A stretch of DNA of 64,000 nucleotides, taken from contig NZ_JACVQF010000181.1 of the NCBI RefSeq assembly GCF_014534645.1, forward strand, positions 112,423 through 176,422, read 5' to 3'. Shown piece by piece: positions 57,279 to 64,000 of the stretch. The notes under the pieces are model-generated. The model had not been told where the DNA came from. It saw only the letters and a list, made by a program, of their open reading frames with translations, and did no database searches. The translations under genes were made by a program, and so were the position numbers. Source of the DNA: Streptomyces griseicoloratus. GTDB lineage: Bacteria; Actinomycetota; Actinomycetes; Streptomycetales; Streptomycetaceae. Within the stretch, counting starts at the first letter, position 1. Each line of letters starts with the position of its first letter.

Positions 57279-57350
57279 TGGGCGATACTGGGTTCGAACC
57301 AGTGACCTCTTCGGTGTGAACGAAGCGCTCTCCCACTGAGCTAATCGCCC
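57279..57350 (-). tRNA. tRNA-Val (anticodon CAC), copy 2
   Basis: All 72 bases are identical to the copy at 49661. The flanks are unrelated: different promoter, different terminator. The two copies share strand and bracket the 7.5-kb sugar operon. Confidence 0.98.
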
Positions 57351-57363
57351 GGGCGCAGGAAGA

Positions 57364-57393
57364 ACATTACCGCATGTCAGGGGGTCCCTGTGA
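57364..57393 (-). promoter_or_regulatory. promoter of tRNA-Val copy 2
   Basis: TAATGT (57369-57364 on the minus strand) is a good -10 element, 14 bases ahead of the mature tRNA. A weak TCACAG lies 18 bases further up. The remaining interval to 57491 shows no gene. Confidence 0.5.
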
Positions 57394-57491
57394 CCACGGG
57401 TGCGACCGGCGCCGCCCGCAGCGGGGCGGCAGGCCTCACGGGCAGTGACGCGCGGGGGCGGCGGCGGTCCGGACCGCGCCCCCGGCGGGGA

Positions 57492-57944
57492 TCACTGGTC
57501 CTCGATCTTCCAGGGCATCACGAAGCCGAACTTCCAGAGGTAGAAGCCGGCGATGGCCGCGACGAGCACCAGGCCGACCGTCGTGAGGATGATGTTGCGG
57601 CGCCGCACCTTGGGGTCGAGGGCCCGCTGGGCCGCCTCGGTGACCTTGCGCTTGGTCCAGCGCAGGACGAGCTGGGCCCAGACGAACTCGGTCGCCCAGA
57701 TCGCCATGCCGCCGAAGATCACGACCCAGCCCGGGCCGGGCAGCGGCAGCATCACGATGCCGGCGGCCACGACCGCGAGCCCGACGATGAAGACCCCGAC
57801 CTGCCAGCTCAGATGCAGCGCGCGGCGCGCCTTGATGAATTCCGGCGCCCGCGACCCGAGCCCCTGCCCGCCGTCCGCCTCGTCCGGCCTGGTGTCGTCC
57901 GATGCCAAAGCAACCTCGCCCGGCTCGCTACTCCCCGTATTCAT
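57492..57944 (-). CDS. TIGR02611 family (PGPGW) membrane protein
   Basis: The 150-residue protein has a polar head, two close membrane helices in the middle (VGVFIVGLAVVAAGIVMLPLPGPGWVVIFGG in parts, with the family motif LPLPGPGW) and a third near the C-terminus (NIILTTVGLVLVAAIAGFYLW). Function unknown; the family is actinobacterial. ATG at 57944 gives MNTGSSEPGEVAL; an earlier start at 57977 is unlikely. It is divergent from ssgB. Confidence 0.88.
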   Translation of the reverse strand: MNTGSSEPGEVALASDDTRPDEADGGQGLGSRAPEFIKARRALHLSWQVGVFIVGLAVVAAGIVMLPLPGPGWVVIFGGMAIWATEFVWAQLVLRWTKRKVTEAAQRALDPKVRRRNIILTTVGLVLVAAIAGFYLWKFGFVMPWKIEDQ

Positions 57945-57992
57945 ACGGCCAAACCCTACCCGAGCCAAACGAGTCACCGGAATGGACGCACC

Positions 57993-58021
57993 TTGACAAC
58001 GATCTTTCGGCCGGAAGAGTT
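57993..58021 (+). promoter_or_regulatory. TTGACA promoter candidate upstream of ssgB
   Basis: TTGACA (57993-57998) is a perfect -35; AGAGTT (58016-58021) at 17 bases is a poor -10. The known ssgB control by sigma-H would need a different element; GTTTAC at 58051 is a possible -35 for it. The leader to the ATG would be about 110 bases. Confidence 0.3.
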
Positions 58022-58135
58022 ACGTAAAGGCACGCAAAACACTCAGAGGGGTTTACAACGGCACCGTAGGTGGCATGTCGATTTCGCCGACGTGCGAATC
58101 CCCGAGCGCACACTGAGCGAAAGGCCCTGGCGCTT

Positions 58136-58549
58136 ATGAACACCACGGTCAGCTGCGAGCTGCACCTGCGCCTCGTTGTGTCGAGCGAGTCCTCCCTGCC
58201 TGTCCCCGCAGGCCTGCGGTACGACACGGCCGACCCCTACGCCGTGCACGCCACCTTCCACACCGGAGCCGAGGAGACCGTCGAGTGGGTGTTCGCCCGC
58301 GACCTCCTCGCCGAAGGTCTCCACCGTCCCACCGGCACCGGCGACGTCCGCGTCTGGCCGTCGCGCAGCCACGGTCAGGGCGTCGTGTGCATCGCCCTGA
58401 GCTCCCCGGAGGGCGAGGCACTGCTCGAGGCCCCGGCGCGGGCCCTGGAGTCCTTCCTGAAGCGGACGGACGCCGCCGTGCCCCCCGGCACGGAACACCG
58501 CCACTTCGACCTGGATCAGGAGCTCTCGCACATCCTGGCGGAAAGCTAG
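58136..58549 (+). CDS. ssgB: SsgB, sporulation-specific cell-division activator
   Basis: The 137-residue SsgA-like protein appears identical, from memory, to SsgB across streptomycetes. It has the bell-shaped Whirly-like fold and no catalytic site. It sits at the membrane with SsgA and recruits FtsZ to mark septum sites in aerial hyphae. ATG at 58136 gives MNTTVSCELHLRLV. A frame start at 58070 is rejected. ssgB is a known BldD target, so regulator and target lie at the two ends of the window. Confidence 0.97.
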   Translation: MNTTVSCELHLRLVVSSESSLPVPAGLRYDTADPYAVHATFHTGAEETVEWVFARDLLAEGLHRPTGTGDVRVWPSRSHGQGVVCIALSSPEGEALLEAPARALESFLKRTDAAVPPGTEHRHFDLDQELSHILAES

Positions 58550-58627
58550 GGGCGAAGCCCCCGTGAAGCAGCCCGGCGCCGTCGACTCGGGGTGACGGCA
58601 CGGGCCAGGACAACCGCATACGGCACA

Positions 58628-58670
58628 CACCGGCGCCGTCGCCGCGGACCTCCGCGGGGCGGCGCCGGTG
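58628..58670 (+). terminator. two-tier hairpin terminator after ssgB
   Basis: CACCGGCGCCG (58628-58638) pairs with 58660-58670; inside it CCGCGG-ACCT-CCGCGG makes a second 6-bp stem. The rest of the 300-base interval to the CGNR gene has a TACGAT -10 box at 58794-58799 and no gene. Confidence 0.7.
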
Positions 58671-58849
58671 CGTGCGCGCCGACGGACACGGCGGGCGCGC
58701 CGCCGCGGGGAACCCGGGGCGGCCGAGCGGCGTTGTACGGGCAATCCGGGCACGGTCCGGAATCGGACCCGGTACGGCCGCTCCCGGAGCCACTACGATC
58801 GGCCAGCATCGGCGGGCGCCCGCCCGACCCCCAGGCCAGGGAGCGAAAC

Positions 58850-59410
58850 GTGCTGATCACCCACGACACCCGGTGCGCCCTCGACACCGTGGTCGATCTG
58901 GTGAACACCGCACCGGAGGACGAATCGGCGCCGGACGGGCTGCCGGATGTGGCGGCCCTCGAGGATTTTGTACGAACGCACAAAATCAGTGATGTGGGCG
59001 TGCTCTCGGAGTTCGACCTCTCGGCGGTGCGCAAGATCCGCGGGCGCTTCGCCGCGGTCTTCGCGGCGCCCGACGCCCGCACCGCCTCCGTACTGATCAA
59101 CGAGCTGGTCGCCGCCGCGGGCACCACGCCCCGGCTCACCGACCACGACGGGTACGACTGGCACATCCACTACTTCGCGCCCGGCGCCTCCGTCGCCGAC
59201 CACCTGGCCGCCGACTGCGGCATGGCCCTGGCGTTCTTCGTGGTCGCCGGGGAGCGGGAACGGCTGCGGCGGTGCGAGGCCCCCGACTGCCGGCGCGCCT
59301 TCGTCGACCTCTCCCGCAACCGCTCGCGGCGGTACTGCGACAGCCGCACGTGCGGGAACCGGCTGCACGTGGCCGCGTACCGGGCCCGGCGCAAGGAGGC
59401 CGCGGGCTGA
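58850..59410 (+). CDS. CGNR zinc-finger protein (ABATE domain)
   Basis: The 186-residue protein has an N-terminal ABATE-like domain (about 5-125) that may sense stress or bind a ligand, and a C-terminal CGNR zinc finger: C142-x4-C147, then C163-x4-C168-GNR. The CGNR finger is thought to bind DNA, so the protein is a probable transcription regulator; targets are unknown. GTG at 58850 follows GGGAG. A hairpin terminator follows. Confidence 0.9.
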   Translation: MLITHDTRCALDTVVDLVNTAPEDESAPDGLPDVAALEDFVRTHKISDVGVLSEFDLSAVRKIRGRFAAVFAAPDARTASVLINELVAAAGTTPRLTDHDGYDWHIHYFAPGASVADHLAADCGMALAFFVVAGERERLRRCEAPDCRRAFVDLSRNRSRRYCDSRTCGNRLHVAAYRARRKEAAG

Positions 59411-59436
59411 CGTCCGGCCCGCGGCCGGCTACGCGG

Positions 59437-59459
59437 TCCCCGGCGGGTGACGCCGGGGA
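59437..59459. terminator. hairpin between convergent CGNR and small-protein genes
   Basis: TCCCCGGCG-GGTGA-CGCCGGGGA is a perfect 9-bp stem, 26 bases after the CGNR stop and 13 bases beyond the minus-strand small gene stop. It can serve both. Confidence 0.6.
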
Positions 59460-59472
59460 GCGCGGGTACGGC

Positions 59473-59652
59473 TCACAGCAGCAGCAGATCGTGCAACGAA
59501 GCCATGAGCAGCAGACACCCGATCACCGCAAGGAAGATCATCAGCGGTGGCTGGGAAAGGGCGAAGAGGCAGCCGCGCGGTTCGTCCTGCGGTGGCGCGG
59601 TTTCGCTCTGTCTCGTGTCCAGCTGTGTGTCCAGCTGTGTCCTGTCCAGCAT
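59473..59652 (-). CDS. small hydrophobic protein (59 residues)
   Basis: This short frame starts with ATG and reads MLDRTQLDTQLDTRQSET..., then a charged PPQDEPRG stretch and one strong C-terminal membrane helix (PPLMIFLAVIGCLLLMASLH) ending DLLLL. The head contains a short QLDT repeat. The only ATG of the frame is used; the frame is open upstream but has no other start. No clear ribosome site is seen. It could be a small tail-anchored membrane protein. Confidence 0.5.
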   Translation of the reverse strand: MLDRTQLDTQLDTRQSETAPPQDEPRGCLFALSQPPLMIFLAVIGCLLLMASLHDLLLL

Positions 59653-59831
59653 CTCGCGGGCGATGATGACGCAGGTCGGACCCGCTACGCGATCAACACG
59701 CCCGGTATGAGCGGCTGTTCGCCGTTTTCCTCGATGTCCGGTTCAGGTTGTGATCATTCCGGGCCGCCCCCTGACGGCCTCGGACCCACTGTGTCGTTTC
59801 AGGTCCCCGGCGAGGTGGCCGGACGCCGGCC

Positions 59832-60281
59832 TCAGATGCCGTGCTTCTTCAGGATGGCCTCGATGTCGCTGAAGTCGTCCTCGCCCGCGGACCTGCCGGC
59901 GGGCTTGCCGGACGGCCGGGACGTCTGACGGGCGCCCGAGCCCAGGGAGGGCGCCGAGGCCGGCGGGGCCACCGCCTCGCGCTCCGCGGCCGCGCGGGCC
60001 TCCTTGCGCTGCTTGCGGGTGCCGCCGCGGCGGCGCTCCACCGCCCGCGTGGTCATGAACAGCACCCAGGACACGCCCAGCAGCCCGAAGCCGGCCCAGG
60101 CCGTCGGGCTGAACGCCGTGTCGGCCAGCCACTCGACGATCCCGGTCATCACGAGGCCGATGGGAACGAGGGAGTAGGCGGCGATGCGTGCCGCCGCGAG
60201 GAAGCGCCTGCGGTACGCGGTGATGGCCGCGATGCCCAAGCCGGCCGCGGACACCGCGGAGCAGACGGTCTCGGCAATCAT
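59832..60281 (-). CDS. hypothetical membrane protein
   Basis: The 149-residue protein has three hydrophobic segments in its first 85 residues (ETVCSAVSAAGLGIAAITAY, IAAYSLVPIGLVMTGIVEWL, AWAGFGLLGVSWVLFMTT), then a basic stretch RRRGGTRKQRKEARAAAER and a Ser/Pro/Gly tail ending DDFSDIEAILKKHGI. That end is strikingly conserved-looking and may bind a partner. The ATG at 60281 follows GGAGG. It is divergent from the DsbA-like gene. Function unknown. The interval 59653-59831 downstream has no gene. Confidence 0.8.
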   Translation of the reverse strand: MIAETVCSAVSAAGLGIAAITAYRRRFLAAARIAAYSLVPIGLVMTGIVEWLADTAFSPTAWAGFGLLGVSWVLFMTTRAVERRRGGTRKQRKEARAAAEREAVAPPASAPSLGSGARQTSRPSGKPAGRSAGEDDFSDIEAILKKHGI

Positions 60282-60485
60282 CCGGTCCTCCAGGGTGGGC
60301 TCGGTCGGGCGGCGAGTACGGGTTCGCCCCTTCCATCCTGCACCGTCCGAACCCCGCGGTGCCATGCACCGGCCCGACATCAGGGAGATCTCCGGGTCGG
60401 CTCCTCCCCAGGTGCCGGTGGTGGTGCGCCCGTGCCGGACGAGGTCCGGGTTGGGGCGCCGGAGCGGGGCTGGGAGACTGGGGCC

Positions 60486-61007
60486 ATGAGTGACTCCTCC
60501 CCCGCCCGTCCCGCCGCCGTCCTCGACGTCTGGTGCGAGCTCCAGTGCCCGGACTGCCACACCGCCCTGGACGATCTCCGGGCCCTGCGCGCCCGCTACG
60601 GCGACCGTCTGGAGCTGCGGCTGCGGCACTTCCCGCTGGAGAAGCACAAGCACGCCTTCGCCGCCGCGCAGGCCGCCGAGGAGGCCATGGCCCAGGGGCG
60701 GGGCTGGCCCTACGTCGAGGCCGTGCTGGACCGGGTCGCGGAGCTGGACCGCAAGGGGGAGCCCCTCCTGGTCGAGGTGGCCCGGGAACTCGGACTGGAC
60801 GCCGAGGAGTTCGACACGGCGCTGATCGACGGCCGGCACATCCTGATCGTGGACGCCGACCAGGCCGAGGGCAAGGCGATCGGCGTGACCGGCACCCCCA
60901 CGTACGTGATCGGCGGCGAGCGGCTCGACGGCGGCAAGAGCCAGGAGGGGCTGCGCGAGCGCATCGAGGAGATCGCGGACCGGCTGCTGGCCGAGCAAAA
61001 GGACTGA
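60486..61007 (+). CDS. DsbA-family thioredoxin-fold protein (FrnE-like)
   Basis: The 173-residue protein has CPDC (C21-C24) early in a thioredoxin fold, an alpha insertion (about 55-125), and the cis-proline segment GVTGTPTYVIGG (about 135-146). No signal peptide, so it is cytoplasmic, like FrnE-type oxidoreductases or mycothiol-linked isomerases. ATG at 60486. Its stop is only 6 bases from that of the convergent GNAT gene, so no room is left for a terminator. Confidence 0.9.
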   Translation: MSDSSPARPAAVLDVWCELQCPDCHTALDDLRALRARYGDRLELRLRHFPLEKHKHAFAAAQAAEEAMAQGRGWPYVEAVLDRVAELDRKGEPLLVEVARELGLDAEEFDTALIDGRHILIVDADQAEGKAIGVTGTPTYVIGGERLDGGKSQEGLRERIEEIADRLLAEQKD

Positions 61008-61013
61008 GGGCCG

Positions 61014-61838
61014 CTACAGCAGCGGCTTGTAGTGGACGGACTGGGTGGTCTCGTAGCCGAGCGACTCGTAGAGCCGCTCGGCCGCGGTGTTCCCCGCGAA
61101 CACGTTCAGCCCGAGGAGGCGTCTGCCGGCGGCGATCGCCTGTGTCTCCGCGAGCAGCATCAGCGTACGGCCGTGTCCCCGGCCTCGGTGGGCCTCGTCG
61201 ACCTCGACGTCGAACACGTAGGCCCGGTCCTCTCGCAGCGCCAGCCACAGGACGCCGACCCGGCTGCCCTGGTGCTCCACCACGCTGAACAGCATGTCCC
61301 GCGTGCCCAGCCCCTGCGGCAGCAGCCTCTCGTGGTCGCGCCGCGCCTTGGCGTACGCCTCCGCCTCGGGCACGCCCCGCTCGATCCAGGTGCGGGCGTA
61401 CTGCTCCGACTCGTGGGCATGCCAGGCGTCGTACTCGGCCTGCGTCATGGGCCGGGGGGCGCTGCCCGGGGGCAGCGTCGGCGGGGTGTCGCCGAGCCGT
61501 TTCAGCATGCCGCGGTTGCGGCGGACGTAGCCGAGCGCCCGCACGAGGCCCTCCGCCGCCTCGGCCCCGGCGGGGACCCACGCCTCGATCTGCCGGCAGC
61601 CCCAGCCCCGCGCCACCTCCTCCGCGGCGAGCGCGGCCACCGTGCCCCGGCCGCGGCGTCGGTCGGGTTCGTCGATGCGCAGGTCGTGGATCACGGCCAC
61701 CGAGTCGCCGAAGGCGGCGGAGGTGCCGAGGTGTATCGCGCCGACCGGACGGCTGTTCACGCACACCTGGTAGCGGCGTGAACGCGTCCCGTCGGCCGCG
61801 CGCTGAAGCGGCTCGGTCGGCCGCAGGGTCGTGGTCAT
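61014..61838 (-). CDS. tandem GNAT N-acetyltransferase
   Basis: The 274-residue protein has two GNAT folds. The N-terminal one (about 20-115) keeps RRRGRGTVAALAAEEV as its acetyl-CoA loop. The C-terminal one (about 165-274) has VDEAHRGRGHGRTLMLLAE and NVFAGNTAAERLYESLGYE. The layout recalls mycothiol synthase MshD, but the substrate is unknown. ATG at 61838 is used; a GTG precedes it by one codon. Confidence 0.88.
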   Translation of the reverse strand: MTTTLRPTEPLQRAADGTRSRRYQVCVNSRPVGAIHLGTSAAFGDSVAVIHDLRIDEPDRRRGRGTVAALAAEEVARGWGCRQIEAWVPAGAEAAEGLVRALGYVRRNRGMLKRLGDTPPTLPPGSAPRPMTQAEYDAWHAHESEQYARTWIERGVPEAEAYAKARRDHERLLPQGLGTRDMLFSVVEHQGSRVGVLWLALREDRAYVFDVEVDEAHRGRGHGRTLMLLAETQAIAAGRRLLGLNVFAGNTAAERLYESLGYETTQSVHYKPLL

Positions 61839-61889
61839 CACCGGTGTTCTACCCGCCGGGAGCCGCGAAGGTCAGCCGAATATCGGCGG

Positions 61890-62711
61890 TCACGGGTCCA
61901 GGTCGTCCCCGGACCGCTCCTCGAAGACCCGCATGGCCTTGGCGGTCACCGGCCCCGGCGCGCCCGGCAGTTCCCGGTCGTCGATCCGGTGCACGGCCTG
62001 CACGTCCCGCAGCGTGGAGGTCAGGAAGACCTCGTCGGCCCGCTCCAGGACGTCCATCGGGAGGTCGGTCTCGCGGGCGCCGGTCCACTCGACGGTCAGG
62101 GCACGGGTGATCCCCGCCAGACAGCCCGAGGCGACCGGCGGCGTGTGGATCTGGCCGTCGAGCACGACGAAGACGTTGGACCCCGTCCCCTCGCACAGCT
62201 GCCCCACCGTGTTGCCGAACAGGGCCTCGGAGGCGCCGTGTTCGTGGGCGCGGGCCAGGGCGACGACGTTCTCGGCGTACGAGGTGGTCTTCAGGCCCGT
62301 GAGTGCGCCGCGCTCGTTGCGCGTCCAGGGCACGGTGATCACGGCCGTGGAGTCGGGGCGGCGACCGGTCTCGCCGAGGGCGACCACCAGGGTCGGGCCG
62401 TGCTCGCCCCGGTCGGAGCCGAGCGGGCCGTGGCCGCCGGTGTAGGTGATGCGCAGCCGGCCCAGCCGCATGGGGTTGGCCTCCAGGACGGCGGCGCAGG
62501 CGCGGCGCACCTCGTCGAGGTCGGGGTCGGGCAGGCCCAGGCCGCGGGCCGAGCGGGTCAGCCGGTCGAGGTGCCGGGTCAGGGCGAACGGCCTGCCGTC
62601 CACCGCCTTCACCGTCTCGAAGATGCCGTCGCCCACGGTCAGCCCGTGGTCGAGGACGGAGACGCGGGCGGACTCGATGTCCTGCAGCCCGCCGTCGAGC
62701 CAGATCTTCAC
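61890..62711 (-). CDS. pabC: aminodeoxychorismate lyase (class IV aminotransferase fold), PabC
   Basis: The 273-residue PLP enzyme should free pyruvate from aminodeoxychorismate to give p-aminobenzoate for folate. The PLP lysine fits LKTTSYAENV, and EALFGNTVGQLCEGTGSNVF is the fold-IV signature. GTG at 62711 overlaps the pabB stop (GTGA). Branched-chain or D-amino-acid aminotransferase activity cannot be ruled out by sequence, but the pabB partner argues for PabC. Confidence 0.9.
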   Translation of the reverse strand: MKIWLDGGLQDIESARVSVLDHGLTVGDGIFETVKAVDGRPFALTRHLDRLTRSARGLGLPDPDLDEVRRACAAVLEANPMRLGRLRITYTGGHGPLGSDRGEHGPTLVVALGETGRRPDSTAVITVPWTRNERGALTGLKTTSYAENVVALARAHEHGASEALFGNTVGQLCEGTGSNVFVVLDGQIHTPPVASGCLAGITRALTVEWTGARETDLPMDVLERADEVFLTSTLRDVQAVHRIDDRELPGAPGPVTAKAMRVFEERSGDDLDP

Positions 62712-63760
62712 GTCTGCAGTGCCTCTCCCGTTCCGTTCACCTCGTACGCCCCCGACGCTACCGCGAGCAGGCGTGACGCCTTCAGTTCGGTCTCCCGCCA
62801 CTCACCCTCCGGGTCGGATCCCCAGGTGATGCCGGCGCCGGTGCCGAACCGCAGCAGCCCCTCGGCCCGGTCGATCCAGAAGGTGCGGATGCCGACGGCC
62901 AGCTCCCCCACTCCCCGGTCGGCGTCCACCCAGCCGATGCCGCCGCAGTACGGCCCGCGGGGCGCGGTCTCCAGCGCGTCGATGATGCGCAGGGCACTCG
63001 ACTTGGGGGCGCCGGTCACGGAACCCGGCGGGAAGGCCGCGTCGAGCAGCTCCGCCCAGCCGGCGTCCGCGCGCAGCTCGCCACGCACGGTCGACACCAG
63101 GTGCACGAGCCCCGGGTGCTTCTCGACGGCGCACAGGTCGGGCACGGTCACGCTGCCCGGGGTGCAGACCCGGCCGATGTCGTTGCGGACCAGGTCCACG
63201 ATCATCACGTTCTCGGCGTAGTCCTTCTCCAGCAGGTCGGCCTCGGTCCGCCCGGTTCCCTTGATCGGCCCGGAGGTGACGACACGGCCGTCGCGCCGCA
63301 GGAACAGCTCGGGCGAGGCGGTGGCCGCCTCGACCCCGTGCGCCGGCAGGCGAATCGTTCCCGCATAGGGGGCGGGGTTGCCGCGGGCGAGCAGCGCGGT
63401 CAGGGCGTCCACGTCGGCGCCGGGAGCCATGGGCGCGGACAGCACCCGGCACAGATTGGCCTGATAGACCTCCCCGGCGGCGATGTGCGCGCGTATCCGC
63501 CGTACGGCCGCCGTGTACGCGGCGCGGTCCAGCGAGGACGTCCAGTCACCGGTGCCCGGCCCGCGCCACGCGCCCGGCACGGGCGCGGGAACGGACTCCG
63601 TCCGTACGTCCCCGAAGCGGGCGCAGGTCAGACGGCCTTCGAAGTCGGCGCACACGGCCCAGAAACCGCTGGACTCCAGGGCGGCCGGATCACTCGTGAC
63701 GTCGAGGAGCCCGGTGGCGAGACGGTCGCCGAAGCGGGCGAGGGGAGGGAGGTCGTGCAC
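62708..63760 (-). CDS. pabB: aminodeoxychorismate synthase component I, PabB
   Basis: The 350-residue protein is the chorismate-binding subunit that adds amide nitrogen to chorismate. Signatures are PIKGTGRT, EKDYAENVMIVDLVRNDIGRV in parts and PPGSVTGAPK. It is shorter than E. coli PabB (about 450) since the N-terminal part is reduced. GTG at 63760. It uses the chorismate made by the aro genes at the far left. Neither trpE nor pabA is next to it. Confidence 0.92.
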   Translation of the reverse strand: MHDLPPLARFGDRLATGLLDVTSDPAALESSGFWAVCADFEGRLTCARFGDVRTESVPAPVPGAWRGPGTGDWTSSLDRAAYTAAVRRIRAHIAAGEVYQANLCRVLSAPMAPGADVDALTALLARGNPAPYAGTIRLPAHGVEAATASPELFLRRDGRVVTSGPIKGTGRTEADLLEKDYAENVMIVDLVRNDIGRVCTPGSVTVPDLCAVEKHPGLVHLVSTVRGELRADAGWAELLDAAFPPGSVTGAPKSSALRIIDALETAPRGPYCGGIGWVDADRGVGELAVGIRTFWIDRAEGLLRFGTGAGITWGSDPEGEWRETELKASRLLAVASGAYEVNGTGEALQT

Positions 63761-63867
63761 GCGATCGAGTCTAGGCGGGTGTCCGCGAGGTGACCCGAAC
63801 GTGTCCTTCCGGCGGCCCTGACCACGCCCGCCACCAGGGGCACCGCAGCACGCTGCACAAACGCGTT

Positions 63868-63896
63868 TTTGTACTGGCCCGGGAATCCGCTAGAGT
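63868..63896 (+). promoter_or_regulatory. promoter of tRNA-Gly
   Basis: TTTGTA (63868-63873) or TTGTAC one base later, and TAGAGT (63891-63896), are 16-17 bases apart. The start would fall about 35 bases ahead of the mature tRNA. The interval 63761-63937 holds no gene. Confidence 0.65.
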
Positions 63897-63937
63897 TCAA
63901 CACGTCGCCGGGACGCGCAAGCGGACCGAAACGACAG

Positions 63938-64000
63938 GCGGACGTAGCTCAGTTGGTAGAGCGCAACCTTGCCAAGGTTGAGGTCGCGAGTTCGAGCCTC
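63938..64000 (+). tRNA. tRNA-Gly (anticodon GCC), cut by the window end
   Basis: The first 63 bases give the 5-prime acceptor strand GCGGACG, D arm, anticodon stem CAACC/GGTTG with loop TTGCCAA (anticodon GCC), variable loop and T arm up to GAGCCTC. The 3-prime acceptor strand lies beyond base 64000. Confidence 0.95.

Overview
The window is from a Streptomyces chromosome. G+C content is very high, GTG and TTG starts are common, and several genes are close to diagnostic of the genus: the developmental regulator BldD at the left end, the sporulation protein SsgB near the right end, and DUF6167, TIGR02611 and CGNR proteins. The sequence resembles S. coelicolor but is not identical to it, judged from memory. 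Most of the window is core housekeeping DNA read on the minus strand. Its gene order recalls the Mycobacterium tuberculosis nusB-to-thrS block.

Right to left in the direction of transcription, the layout is as follows. 63.8-61.0 kb: pabB and pabC (p-aminobenzoate) and a tandem GNAT protein. 60.5-57.5 kb: small and developmental genes, including ssgB, a CGNR regulator and a DsbA/FrnE-like protein. 57.35-49.66 kb: two identical tRNA-Val(CAC) genes bracketing what looks like a pectin (rhamnogalacturonan) use operon, made of a binding lipoprotein, two permeases, a YesL-like protein and a PL26-like Tat-exported lyase, plus an SRPBCC protein. 49.5-44.1 kb: a DEDDh exonuclease, a DUF4365 protein with an unknown partner, thrS and a HIT protein. 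44.0-39.9 kb: two plus-strand genes, an EF-G paralogue with an altered guanine-recognition motif and an unknown membrane protein, which separate thrS-HIT from the phosphatidylinositol/PIM genes. 39.6-36.8 kb: pgsA-type synthase, acyltransferase and pimA. 36.7-24.3 kb: LemA-like protein, pdxS, pdxT, yebC, ruvCAB, yajC, secD, secF, apt and relA, a run joining PLP synthesis, recombination, secretion and the stringent response.

24.3-22.1 kb holds two plus-strand genes, an exported cyclophilin and a DUF349 protein. 21.9-16.7 kb holds a metallo-beta-lactamase protein, hisS, a VKOR protein, rarA and rpsD, the last with a long leader. 16.7-14.5 kb holds a probably leaderless STAND ATPase. 14.4-4.6 kb is an alaS-ruvX-mltG-aroE-aroC-aroK/aroB run with many 4-base stop/start overlaps. 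In this run aroK and aroB share one open frame. 4.4-0.75 kb holds a proline-rich P-loop protein, an M24 peptidase, efp and nusB, and bldD faces them at the left edge.

No insertion sequence, phage gene, CRISPR array, integrase or recognisable natural-product cluster was seen. The most unusual points are the aroK-aroB fusion, the tRNA-bracketed sugar operon with LacI-like operators, the EF-G paralogue lacking NKxD, the DUF4365 pair, and an in-frame 183-bp tandem duplication upstream of the M24 peptidase. The right end cuts a tRNA-Gly gene.
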